A stretch of DNA of 64,000 nt from Exiguobacterium sp. Helios (GTDB taxonomy: Bacteria > Bacillota > Bacilli > Exiguobacteriales > Exiguobacteriaceae). Positions within the stretch are counted from its first letter, which is position 1; every line of letters begins with the position of its first letter. The notes under the pieces were generated by a model. It saw nothing but the letters and a program-made list of their open reading frames with translations. It was not told the origin of the DNA and searched no databases. The stretch covers positions 124,001-188,000 of the forward strand of contig NZ_CP053557.1 of assembly GCF_014524545.1 (NCBI RefSeq). The letters are read 5' to 3'. Shown here piece after piece: positions 28,118 through 36,357 of the stretch. Position numbers and translations under genes: made by a program.

Positions 28118-29353
28118 TTGAAACATGATTTGATTCGTCGTTTGACTACATATGCGAAAATCGATACACAGTCTGACTACGCAAGTACGACCGTTCCGAC
28201 AACAGACGGGCAATGGACGCTCGCTCGTCTGCTTGTTGACGAACTGAAGGAAATTGGCATGAGTGATGTGACCGTCGATGAAAACGGATATGTCATGGCG
28301 ACCCTTCCTGCCAATACCGATGCGGACATTCCGACAATCGGATTTTTAGCCCACTTGGATACGGCGACTGATTTCACGGGTACAAACGTCAATCCGCAAA
28401 TCGTCGAAGGATATGATGGAGAAGACCTGGTGCTTAACCCAACCATTCCTGTCATCCTGTCACCAAAGGATTTTCCTGCACTTAAAAACTACGTCGGGCA
28501 TACGTTGATGACAACAGATGGCACGACATTGCTCGGCGCAGACAATAAGGCCGGAATCGCCGAAATCATGACCGCGATGCATCATCTCCTCACGCACCCT
28601 GAAATCAAACATGGCCGGATTCGTGTCGCCTTCACACCGGATGAAGAAATCGGACGTGGTCCGCATCATTTTGACGTCGCTGCTTTTGATGCGAAATTCG
28701 CTTATACGGTTGACGGTGGTCCGCTCGGTGAACTTGAATATGAAAGTTTCAACGCAGCTGCTGCCGAAATCGTCTTCCACGGAACAAACGTCCACCCAGG
28801 GACGGCGAAAGACAAGATGGTCAACTCGCAAAAACATGCGATGGCTTTTCAGAACCGGTTACCGGGTGATGAAGCACCTGAATTTACAGACGGTTTCGAA
28901 GGATTCTACCACTTGATTTCGTTTGAAGGTTCGGTCGAAAAAACAACGGCCCAGTACATCATCCGTGATTTTGACCGGACTAAGTTCGAAGCCCGGAAAC
29001 ACTTCCTGACGGCTTTAGTCGAAGAATGGAACAAGAAATATGGCGCAGGAAGCGTTGAAATCAAACTAAATGATCAATATTACAACATGCGTGAAAAAAT
29101 CGAACCGCATATGGAAATCGTTGATATCGCGCATGCGGCGATGGAGTCACGTGGTATCACACCTATTATCAAACCAATCCGTGGCGGGACGGACGGTTCG
29201 CAACTGTCGTACATGGGACTCCCGACACCAAACATCTTCACAGGTGGCGAAAACTACCACGGGAAGTTCGAGTTCATCTCTGTCGACAATATGGTGAAGG
29301 CAACGGAAGTCGTTGTGGCCATTGCTGAACGATTTGCTCAGTCAACCAAATAA
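28118..29353 (+). CDS. pepT: Peptidase T (tripeptide aminopeptidase)
   Basis: A 411-residue M20B metallopeptidase. The N-terminus [29 protein letters not shown], the bridging-Asp block [13 protein letters not shown], catalytic [10 protein letters not shown] and the zinc-ligand TVDGG are all PepT hallmarks, as is [15 protein letters not shown] near the C-terminus. It releases the N-terminal residue of tripeptides in the cytoplasm. The start codon is TTG, selected by GAAAGGACG and by the family N-terminus. It ends in a strong terminator. It would complete degradation of peptides made by the secreted proteases. Confidence 0.96.
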   Translation: MKHDLIRRLTTYAKIDTQSDYASTTVPTTDGQWTLARLLVDELKEIGMSDVTVDENGYVMATLPANTDADIPTIGFLAHLDTATDFTGTNVNPQIVEGYDGEDLVLNPTIPVILSPKDFPALKNYVGHTLMTTDGTTLLGADNKAGIAEIMTAMHHLLTHPEIKHGRIRVAFTPDEEIGRGPHHFDVAAFDAKFAYTVDGGPLGELEYESFNAAAAEIVFHGTNVHPGTAKDKMVNSQKHAMAFQNRLPGDEAPEFTDGFEGFYHLISFEGSVEKTTAQYIIRDFDRTKFEARKHFLTALVEEWNKKYGAGSVEIKLNDQYYNMREKIEPHMEIVDIAHAAMESRGITPIIKPIRGGTDGSQLSYMGLPTPNIFTGGENYHGKFEFISVDNMVKATEVVVAIAERFAQSTK

Positions 29354-29365
29354 GACAATAAAACG

Positions 29366-29399
29366 AAAGCAGATTCTCGCTATGAGAATCTGCTTTTTT
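29366..29399 (+). terminator. Intrinsic terminator of pepT
   Basis: AAAGCAGATTCTC and GAGAATCTGCTTTTTT pair around GCTAT, with a six-T tail. Confidence 0.95.
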
Positions 29400-29454
29400 C
29401 ATGATCTATATGGTTTCTCCAGACGATAGATACGCGTTATCAAACCAAATGGAT

Positions 29455-30327
29455 TTACTTTTCTTCTGTTGTTGTTTGCTGATCTGGAATCGGCAATTGG
29501 ACCATACTGCCCGATCCGCTGACGAGTGGTGATTTCCCGTCCCACTTCTTGACGGCTTCATACTGAATCATTTCTTCCGTTAATGTTTTTTGTAATTCTT
29601 TTTGCGCTTTCGCAAGACCCTGCGCTTCAATGAGTCGGGCATCCGCTGCCCCTTTCGCTTCTACCCGCAGACGTTCTGCTTCTGCTTTCGCAATCGCAAG
29701 ATCCGTCTTCTTTTTATCGAGTTCTTGTGAGGCTTTCACCCGCGCATCAATCGCTTCCTGTGTTTTCGCATCCGGTTTAGGTGCTCCGAGTGCGACGTCC
29801 TCGATGATAAATCCAATCTTTTTGACGTCTTCGGCAAACTGTGTCTGAATACTCGTCGAGACGTTTCCGGACTGTTCCCCGAATAACTCGAGAACGGTAA
29901 CTTTCGAAATCTGTTCGCGTGACGCATCATAAAGACGTTGTTTTAAGTAACCGGCTGCAATCTCATCAATTTCAATCGGACCAAATTTATTAAAGACTTC
30001 CGTCACCTGGTCAGGTGAAACCGAAAAACTGTACGTAAAGTCGACAACGATATTTTTCCCGTCTTTTGTCGCCAGTGTCATATTGTCGAGTGATTTCGTC
30101 TGTGTCCGGATCGGATACTCGGTGACGCGTGTGATTGGCGAAACGATATGCCAACCTTGAGAGAGTGTCTCGTCCTGGACACCGCTTGACGGTTTATAGA
30201 CGACACCGACCTGTCCCGGTTCGATTTGTTCGACGATAAATGGTGTCATCGCAAGAAGTGCGACGACAATCACACCTGCGATGATCATCGACGGCCTGAT
30301 ACGTTTTTTTGGTTTGATTTCTCTCAT
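29455..30327 (-). CDS. SPFH/Band-7 (prohibitin-like) membrane protein
   Basis: A 290-residue protein with a single N-terminal membrane helix (about 14-32), then an SPFH domain: EPGQVGVVYKPSSG, SQGWHIVSPITRVTEYPIR, VVDFTYSFSVSPDQV and LELFGEQSG. From about 190 there is a charged coiled coil rich in Ala/Glu/Lys typical of the prohibitin subgroup, then a short tail ending TTTEEK. Such proteins form membrane-scaffold rings and affect protease or lipid domains. Its ATG overlaps the stop of a 34-codon membrane peptide gene by four bases, so the two are translationally coupled. Confidence 0.88.
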   Translation of the reverse strand: MREIKPKKRIRPSMIIAGVIVVALLAMTPFIVEQIEPGQVGVVYKPSSGVQDETLSQGWHIVSPITRVTEYPIRTQTKSLDNMTLATKDGKNIVVDFTYSFSVSPDQVTEVFNKFGPIEIDEIAAGYLKQRLYDASREQISKVTVLELFGEQSGNVSTSIQTQFAEDVKKIGFIIEDVALGAPKPDAKTQEAIDARVKASQELDKKKTDLAIAKAEAERLRVEAKGAADARLIEAQGLAKAQKELQKTLTEEMIQYEAVKKWDGKSPLVSGSGSMVQLPIPDQQTTTEEK

Positions 30328-30428
30328 TTTGAGTCTCCTTTATCAATTTTATCCTGAATATACTTATACAGTTCAATGGCCAGCAAGACGATCAGTGCAA
30401 AAAATAATAACGTAAAAAGTGTTGCCAC
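30324..30428 (-). CDS. 34-residue single-pass membrane peptide coupled to the SPFH gene
   Basis: On the minus strand a GTG at 30428-30426 starts a 34-residue frame that ends with TGA at 30326-30324. AAGGAGGAGG precedes it at standard distance. The product begins MATLFTLLFFALIVLLAIEL, one clear transmembrane helix, and then has a short charged tail (YKYIQDKIDKGDSK). Its stop overlaps the SPFH start as ATGA. Spacing, coupling and the strong ribosome site make it a real gene in my view. A role as a small partner of the SPFH ring is inference. I do not recognise a named family. Confidence 0.75.
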   Translation of the reverse strand: MATLFTLLFFALIVLLAIELYKYIQDKIDKGDSK

Positions 30429-30628
30429 GCCGTCCTCCTCCTTCATGAATGTTGTACCTACTCTTACGCTTCAGATTGGAAAATGTTTCATTTTGTTTAA
30501 AAGCATGGTTGCTAAATTGCGCAATCCGGTCTAAGATGTAAAGAACTTTGTCCTTGAAACGAGACGTATCATTTTGTGGTACACTCGTAACAGCACATCA
30601 CACACTAGAAACGAGGGTTCATCTCTAT

Positions 30629-32254
30629 ATGATTACAGTACAAAACGTCGGTCTCCGCTTTGCGGACCGTAAATTATTCGAAGACGTCAACATCAAGTTC
30701 ACACCGGGCAACTGCTACGGTCTCATCGGTGCAAACGGTGCCGGTAAATCAACATTCCTTAAAATTCTTGCCGGTGATATCGAAGCCCAGCAAGGAGACG
30801 TCATCATCACGCCGGGCGAACGCCTTGGTGTCCTTCGCCAGAACCACTATGAATATGAAGAATTCCAAGTCATCGAAACGGTCATGATGGGGCATAAGCG
30901 CCTTTATGAAGTCATGAAAGAAAAAGATGCTATCTATATGAAAGAAAACTTCTCGGACGAAGACGGCATGCGTGCTGCCGAGCTCGAAGGTGAGTTCGCA
31001 GAAATGAACGGATGGGAAGCAGAGTCGGAAGCGGCAATGCTTTTACAAGGTCTTGGTATTAAAGAAAACCTGCATACGAAAACAATGGCTGAATTAACAG
31101 GCGGAGAGAAAGTTAAAGTATTGCTTGCCCAAGCCTTGTTCGGTAAACCAGACATTCTGTTGCTCGATGAGCCTACCAATGGTCTTGATCTGAAAGCCGT
31201 TAAATGGCTTGAAGAGTTCTTGATCGGGTTTGAAAATACGGTCATCGTCATTTCCCACGACCGTCACTTCCTCAACAACGTGTGTACGCATATGGCCGAT
31301 CTCGATTACGGGAAAATCCAACTGTATATCGGAAACTATGATTTCTGGTATGAGTCAAGTCAGCTCGCTTCACGTATGGCAGGCGATCAAAACAAGAAAA
31401 AAGAAGAAAAAATCAAAGAACTTCAAGCCTTCATCGCCCGTTTCAGCTCGAACGCTTCCAAAGCGAAACAGGCGACATCACGGAAAAAGTTGCTTGATAA
31501 AATTACACTCGACGACATCCGTCCGTCGTCACGCCGTTATCCGTTCGTCGGCTTCACACCGGAACGTGAAATCGGAAACGATCTGTTGATCGTCGACGGC
31601 ATTTCGAAAACAATCGATGGTGTCAAAGTCCTTGATAATGTCCGTTTCTCGTTAAACAAAACGGATAAAGCCGTCTTTATCAGCCAAAATGACATCGCGA
31701 TCACGACACTCTTCAAAATTCTGATGGGTGAGATGGAAGCGGACAGCGGAACATTCAAATGGGGCGTCACGACGTCACAATCTTATCTGCCAAAAGATAA
31801 CTCCGCTTTCTTCGAAGGTTCGGACAAAACGATTCTCGATTGGTTGCGCCAGTATTCGCCGGCTGACGAGAGCGATACGTTCCTCCGTGGTTTCCTCGGC
31901 CGGATGCTCTTCTCCGGTGAAGAAGTCATGAAAAAAGCGTCTGTCTTATCCGGGGGAGAAAAAGTCCGTTGTATGTTATCAAAAGCGATGCTCAGCGGCT
32001 CAAACGTTCTTGTCCTCGACGATCCGACGAACCACTTGGATCTCGAATCGATCACGGCACTTAACGATGGTTTGATCGCTTACAAAGGCGCGATGCTCTT
32101 CAGTTCGCATGACCATCAGTTCGTTGAAACGATTGCAAACCGGATCATCGAATTGACACCAAACGGTATCGTCGATAAAGAAACAACATACGATGAATAC
32201 CTCAACAACGAGTCTGTTCAACAACAATTGTCTACGTTGTACGCAACAAACTAA
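30629..32254 (+). CDS. ykpA: ABC-F family ATPase, YkpA/YbiT type
   Basis: A 541-residue soluble protein with two nucleotide-binding domains and no membrane part, the ABC-F arrangement. Domain 1 has GANGAGKST (34-42), LTGGEK and LLLDEPTNGLD. The linker holds YDFWYESSQ and SNASKAKQATSR typical of YbiT/YkpA. Domain 2 has LSGGEK but its Walker A is lost (ISQNDIAITTL around 351) and the catalytic Glu is Asp465 in LDDPTNHLD. ABC-F proteins bind ribosomes and tune translation. GAGGG fits the ATG at 30629. It is monocistronic. Confidence 0.92.
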   Translation: MITVQNVGLRFADRKLFEDVNIKFTPGNCYGLIGANGAGKSTFLKILAGDIEAQQGDVIITPGERLGVLRQNHYEYEEFQVIETVMMGHKRLYEVMKEKDAIYMKENFSDEDGMRAAELEGEFAEMNGWEAESEAAMLLQGLGIKENLHTKTMAELTGGEKVKVLLAQALFGKPDILLLDEPTNGLDLKAVKWLEEFLIGFENTVIVISHDRHFLNNVCTHMADLDYGKIQLYIGNYDFWYESSQLASRMAGDQNKKKEEKIKELQAFIARFSSNASKAKQATSRKKLLDKITLDDIRPSSRRYPFVGFTPEREIGNDLLIVDGISKTIDGVKVLDNVRFSLNKTDKAVFISQNDIAITTLFKILMGEMEADSGTFKWGVTTSQSYLPKDNSAFFEGSDKTILDWLRQYSPADESDTFLRGFLGRMLFSGEEVMKKASVLSGGEKVRCMLSKAMLSGSNVLVLDDPTNHLDLESITALNDGLIAYKGAMLFSSHDHQFVETIANRIIELTPNGIVDKETTYDEYLNNESVQQQLSTLYATN

Positions 32255-32264
32255 TTCAATCTAC

Positions 32265-32299
32265 AAGAGACCTGTCCTAGCGGATTGGGTCTCTTTTTT
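32265..32299 (+). terminator. Intrinsic terminator after the ABC-F gene
   Basis: AAGAGACC and GGGTCTCTT pair around a 14-base loop and are followed by T residues. Confidence 0.85.
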
Positions 32300-32339
32300 G
32301 TACACTAAACGTATGAATCGGAACAGAGGAGGAAATCAT

Positions 32340-32720
32340 GTGCGTCACCGTGCCTGCGCAGCTTTGATTAAGAACAATCAGATTTTGATGGTCCGTCTTG
32401 AGACAAACGATCGAAGTTTCTGGACATTACCCGGAGGGGGGCTCGAGGAAAATGAAACCTTCGAACAAGCGGTCATTCGGGAGGTGCAAGAGGAAGTGAA
32501 TCTCGCCATCCGCATCATCAAACCTCTTTACTCAGAAACTCACGCAAACGGACAAGAGATCTGCTTTTTAGTCAGACAGATCGATTCACGCGAACCGATT
32601 TTGGGATATGATCCAGAGCGCCCGGAGGGAGACCAAGTTCTGACCGGAGTGAGATGGATGCTACTTTCGGAGATGACCGCCGATCGACAAGTCGCAAAAA
32701 TTTTAACAGCTTTAGGATAA
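32340..32720 (+). CDS. Nudix hydrolase
   Basis: A 126-residue Nudix protein with the complete box GGLEENETFEQAVIREVQEE. The start is a GTG at 32340: GAGGAGG ends seven bases before it, and the upstream in-frame ATG would translate the ribosome site. The first residues MRHRACAALIKNNQILMVRL are a normal beta strand for the fold. It removes a nucleoside diphosphate linked to some group X; the substrate is unknown. It follows the terminator of the ABC-F gene and stands alone. Confidence 0.88.
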   Translation: MRHRACAALIKNNQILMVRLETNDRSFWTLPGGGLEENETFEQAVIREVQEEVNLAIRIIKPLYSETHANGQEICFLVRQIDSREPILGYDPERPEGDQVLTGVRWMLLSEMTADRQVAKILTALG

Positions 32721-32786
32721 GACATACTCTTTTTTGTAAAACCAAACGAAAGGCATCTGCTCCAGTCGAGTAGATGCCTTTATTGA

Positions 32787-33245
32787 TCATGTACGCATTT
32801 GACTTGCCTCTTCTTCCACACGACGGAGTAACCCTTGCACGATTTTTTCCGTTTCCCGTTCGCCGCCAAGCGACAGCAGGCTTCGTCCGACGAAATTCGC
32901 CCCTTCGTTTTTCCCGGTATAAATCAGCTGACAACTTTTTTCGTCGAGCCGCTTCAACGTAAAGGTCATCTCGAGCTTAAAGATTTTGGCAAGCGTAAAT
33001 CCAATCGTATTTTGTTTGAAATCCGGTTGATTTGTATAGGCAAAATCCGTCACGATATATGTCTCGAGGCGATTCCCCTGCATATACGTTTGCCGGTATG
33101 TCGAACCGACGACACCCGGTTTCCGTTCGATCACATCGTGCTGGACGACACCTGGAATCAGGCGTTGTAACCGATCGTGATCAAAGATATGCCAGGCTTC
33201 CTCGATTGGAACATCCAGTCTCTTTTCTTCATGCCACGTTACCAT
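32787..33245 (-). CDS. SRPBCC (START/polyketide-cyclase-like) protein
   Basis: A 152-residue protein with the SRPBCC helix-grip fold: an opening beta strand VTWHEEKRLDVPIEEAWHIF, a curved sheet, and a long C-terminal helix RETEKIVQGLLRRVEEEASQ. Residues such as LIPGVVQHDVIERKPGVVGS are typical of the ligand-pocket strands. Function could be binding of hydrophobic ligands or cyclase/coupling to a reductase; not predictable. AAAGGAGG selects 33245. It follows the S-box controlled operon behind a terminator, so it is separately transcribed. Confidence 0.8.
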   Translation of the reverse strand: MVTWHEEKRLDVPIEEAWHIFDHDRLQRLIPGVVQHDVIERKPGVVGSTYRQTYMQGNRLETYIVTDFAYTNQPDFKQNTIGFTLAKIFKLEMTFTLKRLDEKSCQLIYTGKNEGANFVGRSLLSLGGERETEKIVQGLLRRVEEEASQMRT

Positions 33246-33267
33246 CCCAACACCTCCTTTTACTGAA

Positions 33268-33321
33268 AAATACCCTGATGTGTGCAGTTCTAACTTCAGA
33301 CTACACACATGCAGGGTATTT
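33268..33321 (-). terminator. Hairpin, terminator of the S-box operon
   Basis: AAATACCCTG and CAGGGTATTT pair, and ATGTGTG/CACACAT extends the stem with one bulge. The minus strand ends in TTTTT (A run 33266-33270). It separates the ATP-grasp gene from the SRPBCC gene. Confidence 0.8.
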
Positions 33322-33347
33322 GGCTTATTTTAATCGGTCCGTGATGA

Positions 33348-34295
33348 TTATTTTACAGTCTGACGTTCAAGGGCCGCACCGAGGAACTTCGCCAGTTCGA
33401 GCATGCCGAACTTACCGGCAGCTGCTTCCGCGTCTGAATTGTAATTCGTATTCGTATTGACGTCATACGTATAGATTGTTCCATCCGCATCCTTGATGAA
33501 CTCGATGCCGGCGACCGCGATCTGGTTCGCTTGCAGGAAGGCTTCATACTTTTGAATGATCGGATCATTAAATCCGTCGACGACTTTAAACTTCATCGGT
33601 GTTTGTGGGGCATCTTCCCCGACCGGGCAGAACAAGTCGTCAATGACACAGGCATCTGCCGGGCACAGTTCAAATCCTTCTGATGTGTCGACCTGGACAG
33701 CATAAACAAACTTCCCGCCGACGAACTCACAGCGCGTGATGTACGGTTCCGGTGCCTGGATATATTCTTGAATCAGCGTGATCCCGTCGACCGGTTCATC
33801 AAACGTTGGTCCATCAAGATATGTCTCAAGTGCTTCGATCGAATGGAACAACTGGACACCAAGTCCTTTTCCGGCACGGTTGTGTTTCGTGATAAACGAG
33901 GACACGCCGATGTTTTTCGCCGCTTCGACGATTTGATCACGCCCGACGGCAGCTGTCGTTTTCGGAACCCGGATACCGGCTTTTCGAAGGGCCGTATACT
34001 GATTGATTTTACTCACTTCAAGACGCAAGGCACGTGTTCCGTTAAAGACAGTCCGGTCGTGTTCCTCTAGCCACGCGAGTACCCCTTCCGTCAGTTCCGG
34101 GGCGTAGCGGTGCCCGCGCGTATGCGACGACGCACTCATCCGGCTGTAGAAGACGCCTTCTGGCGGGACTTCATCAAGCGGGACCTGTCCTTCATCGAGA
34201 TGCCACTGTTCATACGGCAACTCCAGTTCCTCGAGTCGTTTAATTAAATGGTCCGTCCATTCCTGGTTTTCGTGTAAGATATGAATTTTTGTCAT
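33348..34295 (-). CDS. RimK-like ATP-grasp ligase
   Basis: A 315-residue ATP-grasp protein. N-terminal Rossmann-like part (about 1-100) includes FYSRMSASSHTRGHRYAPE; the ATP-grasp domain has ITKHNRAGKGLGVQLF, ALRLEVSKINQY and the metal-binding ending YTYDVNTNTNYNSDAE. Relatives join an amino acid or peptide to a carboxylate with ATP. Its ATG overlaps the stop of the upstream flavin monooxygenase by four bases, so the two are coupled. Both are under an S-box leader, which links this ligase to sulfur metabolism. The actual substrate is unknown. Confidence 0.85.
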   Translation of the reverse strand: MTKIHILHENQEWTDHLIKRLEELELPYEQWHLDEGQVPLDEVPPEGVFYSRMSASSHTRGHRYAPELTEGVLAWLEEHDRTVFNGTRALRLEVSKINQYTALRKAGIRVPKTTAAVGRDQIVEAAKNIGVSSFITKHNRAGKGLGVQLFHSIEALETYLDGPTFDEPVDGITLIQEYIQAPEPYITRCEFVGGKFVYAVQVDTSEGFELCPADACVIDDLFCPVGEDAPQTPMKFKVVDGFNDPIIQKYEAFLQANQIAVAGIEFIKDADGTIYTYDVNTNTNYNSDAEAAAGKFGMLELAKFLGAALERQTVK

Positions 34296-35350
34296 TTGGT
34301 TTGACCTACCTTTCGTTTTTCTTCGACAAGCGGCATGACGTCGCGCGCGAAGCGTTCCATTTCTTCCAGTTGTGGTGAAAATTGAAGTAATAATAAGGAG
34401 ACACCCACCTGCTCAAACGCAAGAATCCGTTCGGCAATCTGTTCCGGTGTTCCAATCAAATCAGGACGGAGTCCGCGGTTCGAGACCGAATAATCGTTCC
34501 GTTTTACCTGCTGTTCGAGTTGTGATTTGCTGACGAAGTCGTCGTACCCGGCGTATCCGGCACTGTCTTCCTTGACGTCCGTAATTCGTTGCCATTCTTG
34601 AATAGCCTCTTCTTCCGTATCGCGGCAGATGATATAAGCAGCCAATCCAAAACTTTCAAGCGGCGGTTGCCCTGTCGCTTGTCGGCGCGCCTTCATATCC
34701 TCAATCTTAACGGACACTTCTTCCACTGTTCCGCCGTGCATGACATAAGCGTCACAATGATTGACGATGGTTTGTTTGCCGGCTTCACTTTCCCCGCCTG
34801 CGTACAACTTGATGCCCGGTCGTTGAACCGGCTTCGGATGCAGTTGCGTCTTCTCGAGCGTATAGTAGTTCCCGTCGAAGCTGTACGGCGAAGCATCTGC
34901 CCATAATCCTTTCATGATCGTGACAAACTCTTCCGTCCGCGCGTAGCGTTCGTCGTGAGCTGTGAAGATCCCGTTGTATTGCCGCGCTTCTTCTTCCCAC
35001 CAGGCAGAGACGACGTTTAACGTAAAGCGCCCGTGGCTAAGTTGATCGATGTTTGCTGCCATCTTCGCGGTCGTCGCCGGATTATGGAACCCCGGACGGA
35101 CCGCTGTCATGATTTCCAGTCGTTCCGTCGTCGCGGCAATCGCCGCTGCCGTCGTCCAGGCTTCAAGACTTGGTGCTTCAAGTCCTTTGATGTCATTTAA
35201 GTTCAATTCCGCAATCAAGGTCGTTGAAAACCCGATTTGTTCAGCCGTTTGTGCGACCTGTTTCGCATAATCGAATGTCGCCGGCATCTGTTCGTCCTCG
35301 ACATTCCGTAACCATCCGCCAAAAATCGGTAACCAAAATCCATACTCCAT
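34292..35350 (-). CDS. LLM-class flavin-dependent monooxygenase (SsuD/SfnG-like)
   Basis: A 352-residue bacterial-luciferase-like (LLM) enzyme. It begins MEYGFWLPIFGGWLRNVEDE, has the flavin-binding strand LNVVSAWWEEEARQYNG and the family block GIKLYAGGESEAGKQT, and ends with a helix of the TIM barrel. Its best look-alikes are FMNH2-dependent sulfonate or sulfone monooxygenases (SsuD, SfnG), which release sulfite for Cys/Met synthesis. AAGGGGGA precedes the ATG. Control by a SAM riboswitch supports a sulfur-scavenging role. The flavin reductase partner is not in this operon. Confidence 0.88.
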   Translation of the reverse strand: MEYGFWLPIFGGWLRNVEDEQMPATFDYAKQVAQTAEQIGFSTTLIAELNLNDIKGLEAPSLEAWTTAAAIAATTERLEIMTAVRPGFHNPATTAKMAANIDQLSHGRFTLNVVSAWWEEEARQYNGIFTAHDERYARTEEFVTIMKGLWADASPYSFDGNYYTLEKTQLHPKPVQRPGIKLYAGGESEAGKQTIVNHCDAYVMHGGTVEEVSVKIEDMKARRQATGQPPLESFGLAAYIICRDTEEEAIQEWQRITDVKEDSAGYAGYDDFVSKSQLEQQVKRNDYSVSNRGLRPDLIGTPEQIAERILAFEQVGVSLLLLQFSPQLEEMERFARDVMPLVEEKRKVGQTK

Positions 35351-35376
35351 CCGTCATATCCCCCTTGTAAAAAAAA

Positions 35377-35407
35377 GTCGCTCTTCTCGAAAATCGAAAA
35401 GAGCGAC
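35377..35407 (-). terminator. S-box terminator hairpin
   Basis: GTCGCTCTTCTCGA and TCGAAAAGAGCGAC form a 14-base stem with one mismatch. The minus strand then has a T tract (A run 35368-35376). It lies between the SAM riboswitch and the monooxygenase start and is the expression platform. Confidence 0.9.
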
Positions 35408-35422
35408 GGATTAATCATGTCT

Positions 35423-35528
35423 GCTCTTATCTGTAAAGGAAAAGATTCCTTTAGGAAGTAGCACCTTCCGCTGCTAGCGGGGTTGCTGAAGTGTCTTCGG
35501 GCCATTCCCTCGACTTCTCTTGATAAGA
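35423..35528 (-). promoter_or_regulatory. SAM-I riboswitch (S-box)
   Basis: On the minus strand the core S-box blocks occur in order: CTTATCAAGAG, GAGGGAATGGCCCGAAGACA, CAGCAACC, GGTGCTACTTCC and GATAAGAG. The first and last close the P1 stem, and a terminator follows. S-box leaders switch transcription off when S-adenosylmethionine is abundant. It controls the flavin monooxygenase and ATP-grasp genes, so these are induced under methionine or sulfur starvation. Confidence 0.95.
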
Positions 35529-35617
35529 ATTATTGGAATTATCGTACACTTTTTAGCAGAGTAAAGCAATCATTAAACCTTGTTTTCCAATCGGAATTAA
35601 AAAGATATTCAAAAAAA

Positions 35618-35640
35618 GGACGAGAGCTAAGCTCTCATCC
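35618..35640 (-). terminator. Intrinsic terminator of the DUF975 gene
   Basis: GGACGAGAGC and GCTCTCATCC pair around TAA with one mismatch; the minus strand then has seven T residues (A run 35611-35617). Confidence 0.85.
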
Positions 35641-35648
35641 TCCTCGTC

Positions 35649-36287
35649 TTAATATGGGGCAACAAACGTCGATTGTTCGACGGGTGCTTCTTCGCCGCGG
35701 ATCCGATCATAGAATTTTGCAAGCGTGACGCTGACGTAAGGAATAATCCACAAGAATCCGATTCCGATCGTAATCAATCCAAGGAAAAACCAGCCGATGA
35801 ACGATAGAATCAACAGGAAAGCTTCCATTTTGTGTCCATCCATCATTTGACGTGACCGGGTGATTGCTTCCAATACACCAATCGAAGGTTCATCCCGCAA
35901 AATGTAGTAAGTTAACATATACGAAAATGATTTGATAATGGCCGGTACAACCAATAACAATGCCCATAGGAACAAGAATACAAATTGGACGATTGAAAGC
36001 AGGACAACTTTTATGAAATATTTATAGGGCTCAAATAAATCACTGATTTTTGTTTGTTCTCCCCGTGCGATAGAAAGTGAGAACCAGACCCATCCTGCAC
36101 CAAGTGGGAGTAATAAGATCGTTGCAATCAATCCGAGGAAGTCAATCGTCTGGAAAGGTTCGTCATAATCAGACGACAGTAGTTCCGGAATGACTTGCAG
36201 AATTGCGAATAATAAAAACATCAAGACCGTAAAGCCCCAACGACCGCTTAATGCTTCCTTTGCTGATTTTTTTAATTGTGATGACAT
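35649..36287 (-). CDS. DUF975 family membrane protein
   Basis: A 212-residue integral membrane protein with about six hydrophobic segments. The opening SSQLKKSAKEALSGRWGFTVLMFLLF and the later SRQMMDGHKMEAFLL block fit the DUF975 family. Its members are uncharacterised. GAGGAGG sets the ATG at 36287; the track-length frame six codons upstream lacks a ribosome site. It stands between the S-box region and the DUF2325 gene, all on the minus strand, with its own terminator. Confidence 0.8.
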   Translation of the reverse strand: MSSQLKKSAKEALSGRWGFTVLMFLLFAILQVIPELLSSDYDEPFQTIDFLGLIATILLLPLGAGWVWFSLSIARGEQTKISDLFEPYKYFIKVVLLSIVQFVFLFLWALLLVVPAIIKSFSYMLTYYILRDEPSIGVLEAITRSRQMMDGHKMEAFLLILSFIGWFFLGLITIGIGFLWIIPYVSVTLAKFYDRIRGEEAPVEQSTFVAPY

Positions 36288-36357
36288 GAATATGATCCTC
36301 CTCAAAATAAGTTCTATCTCTATTTACGGCTCATGAAGAGAGGAGTTTCACCTTTTT

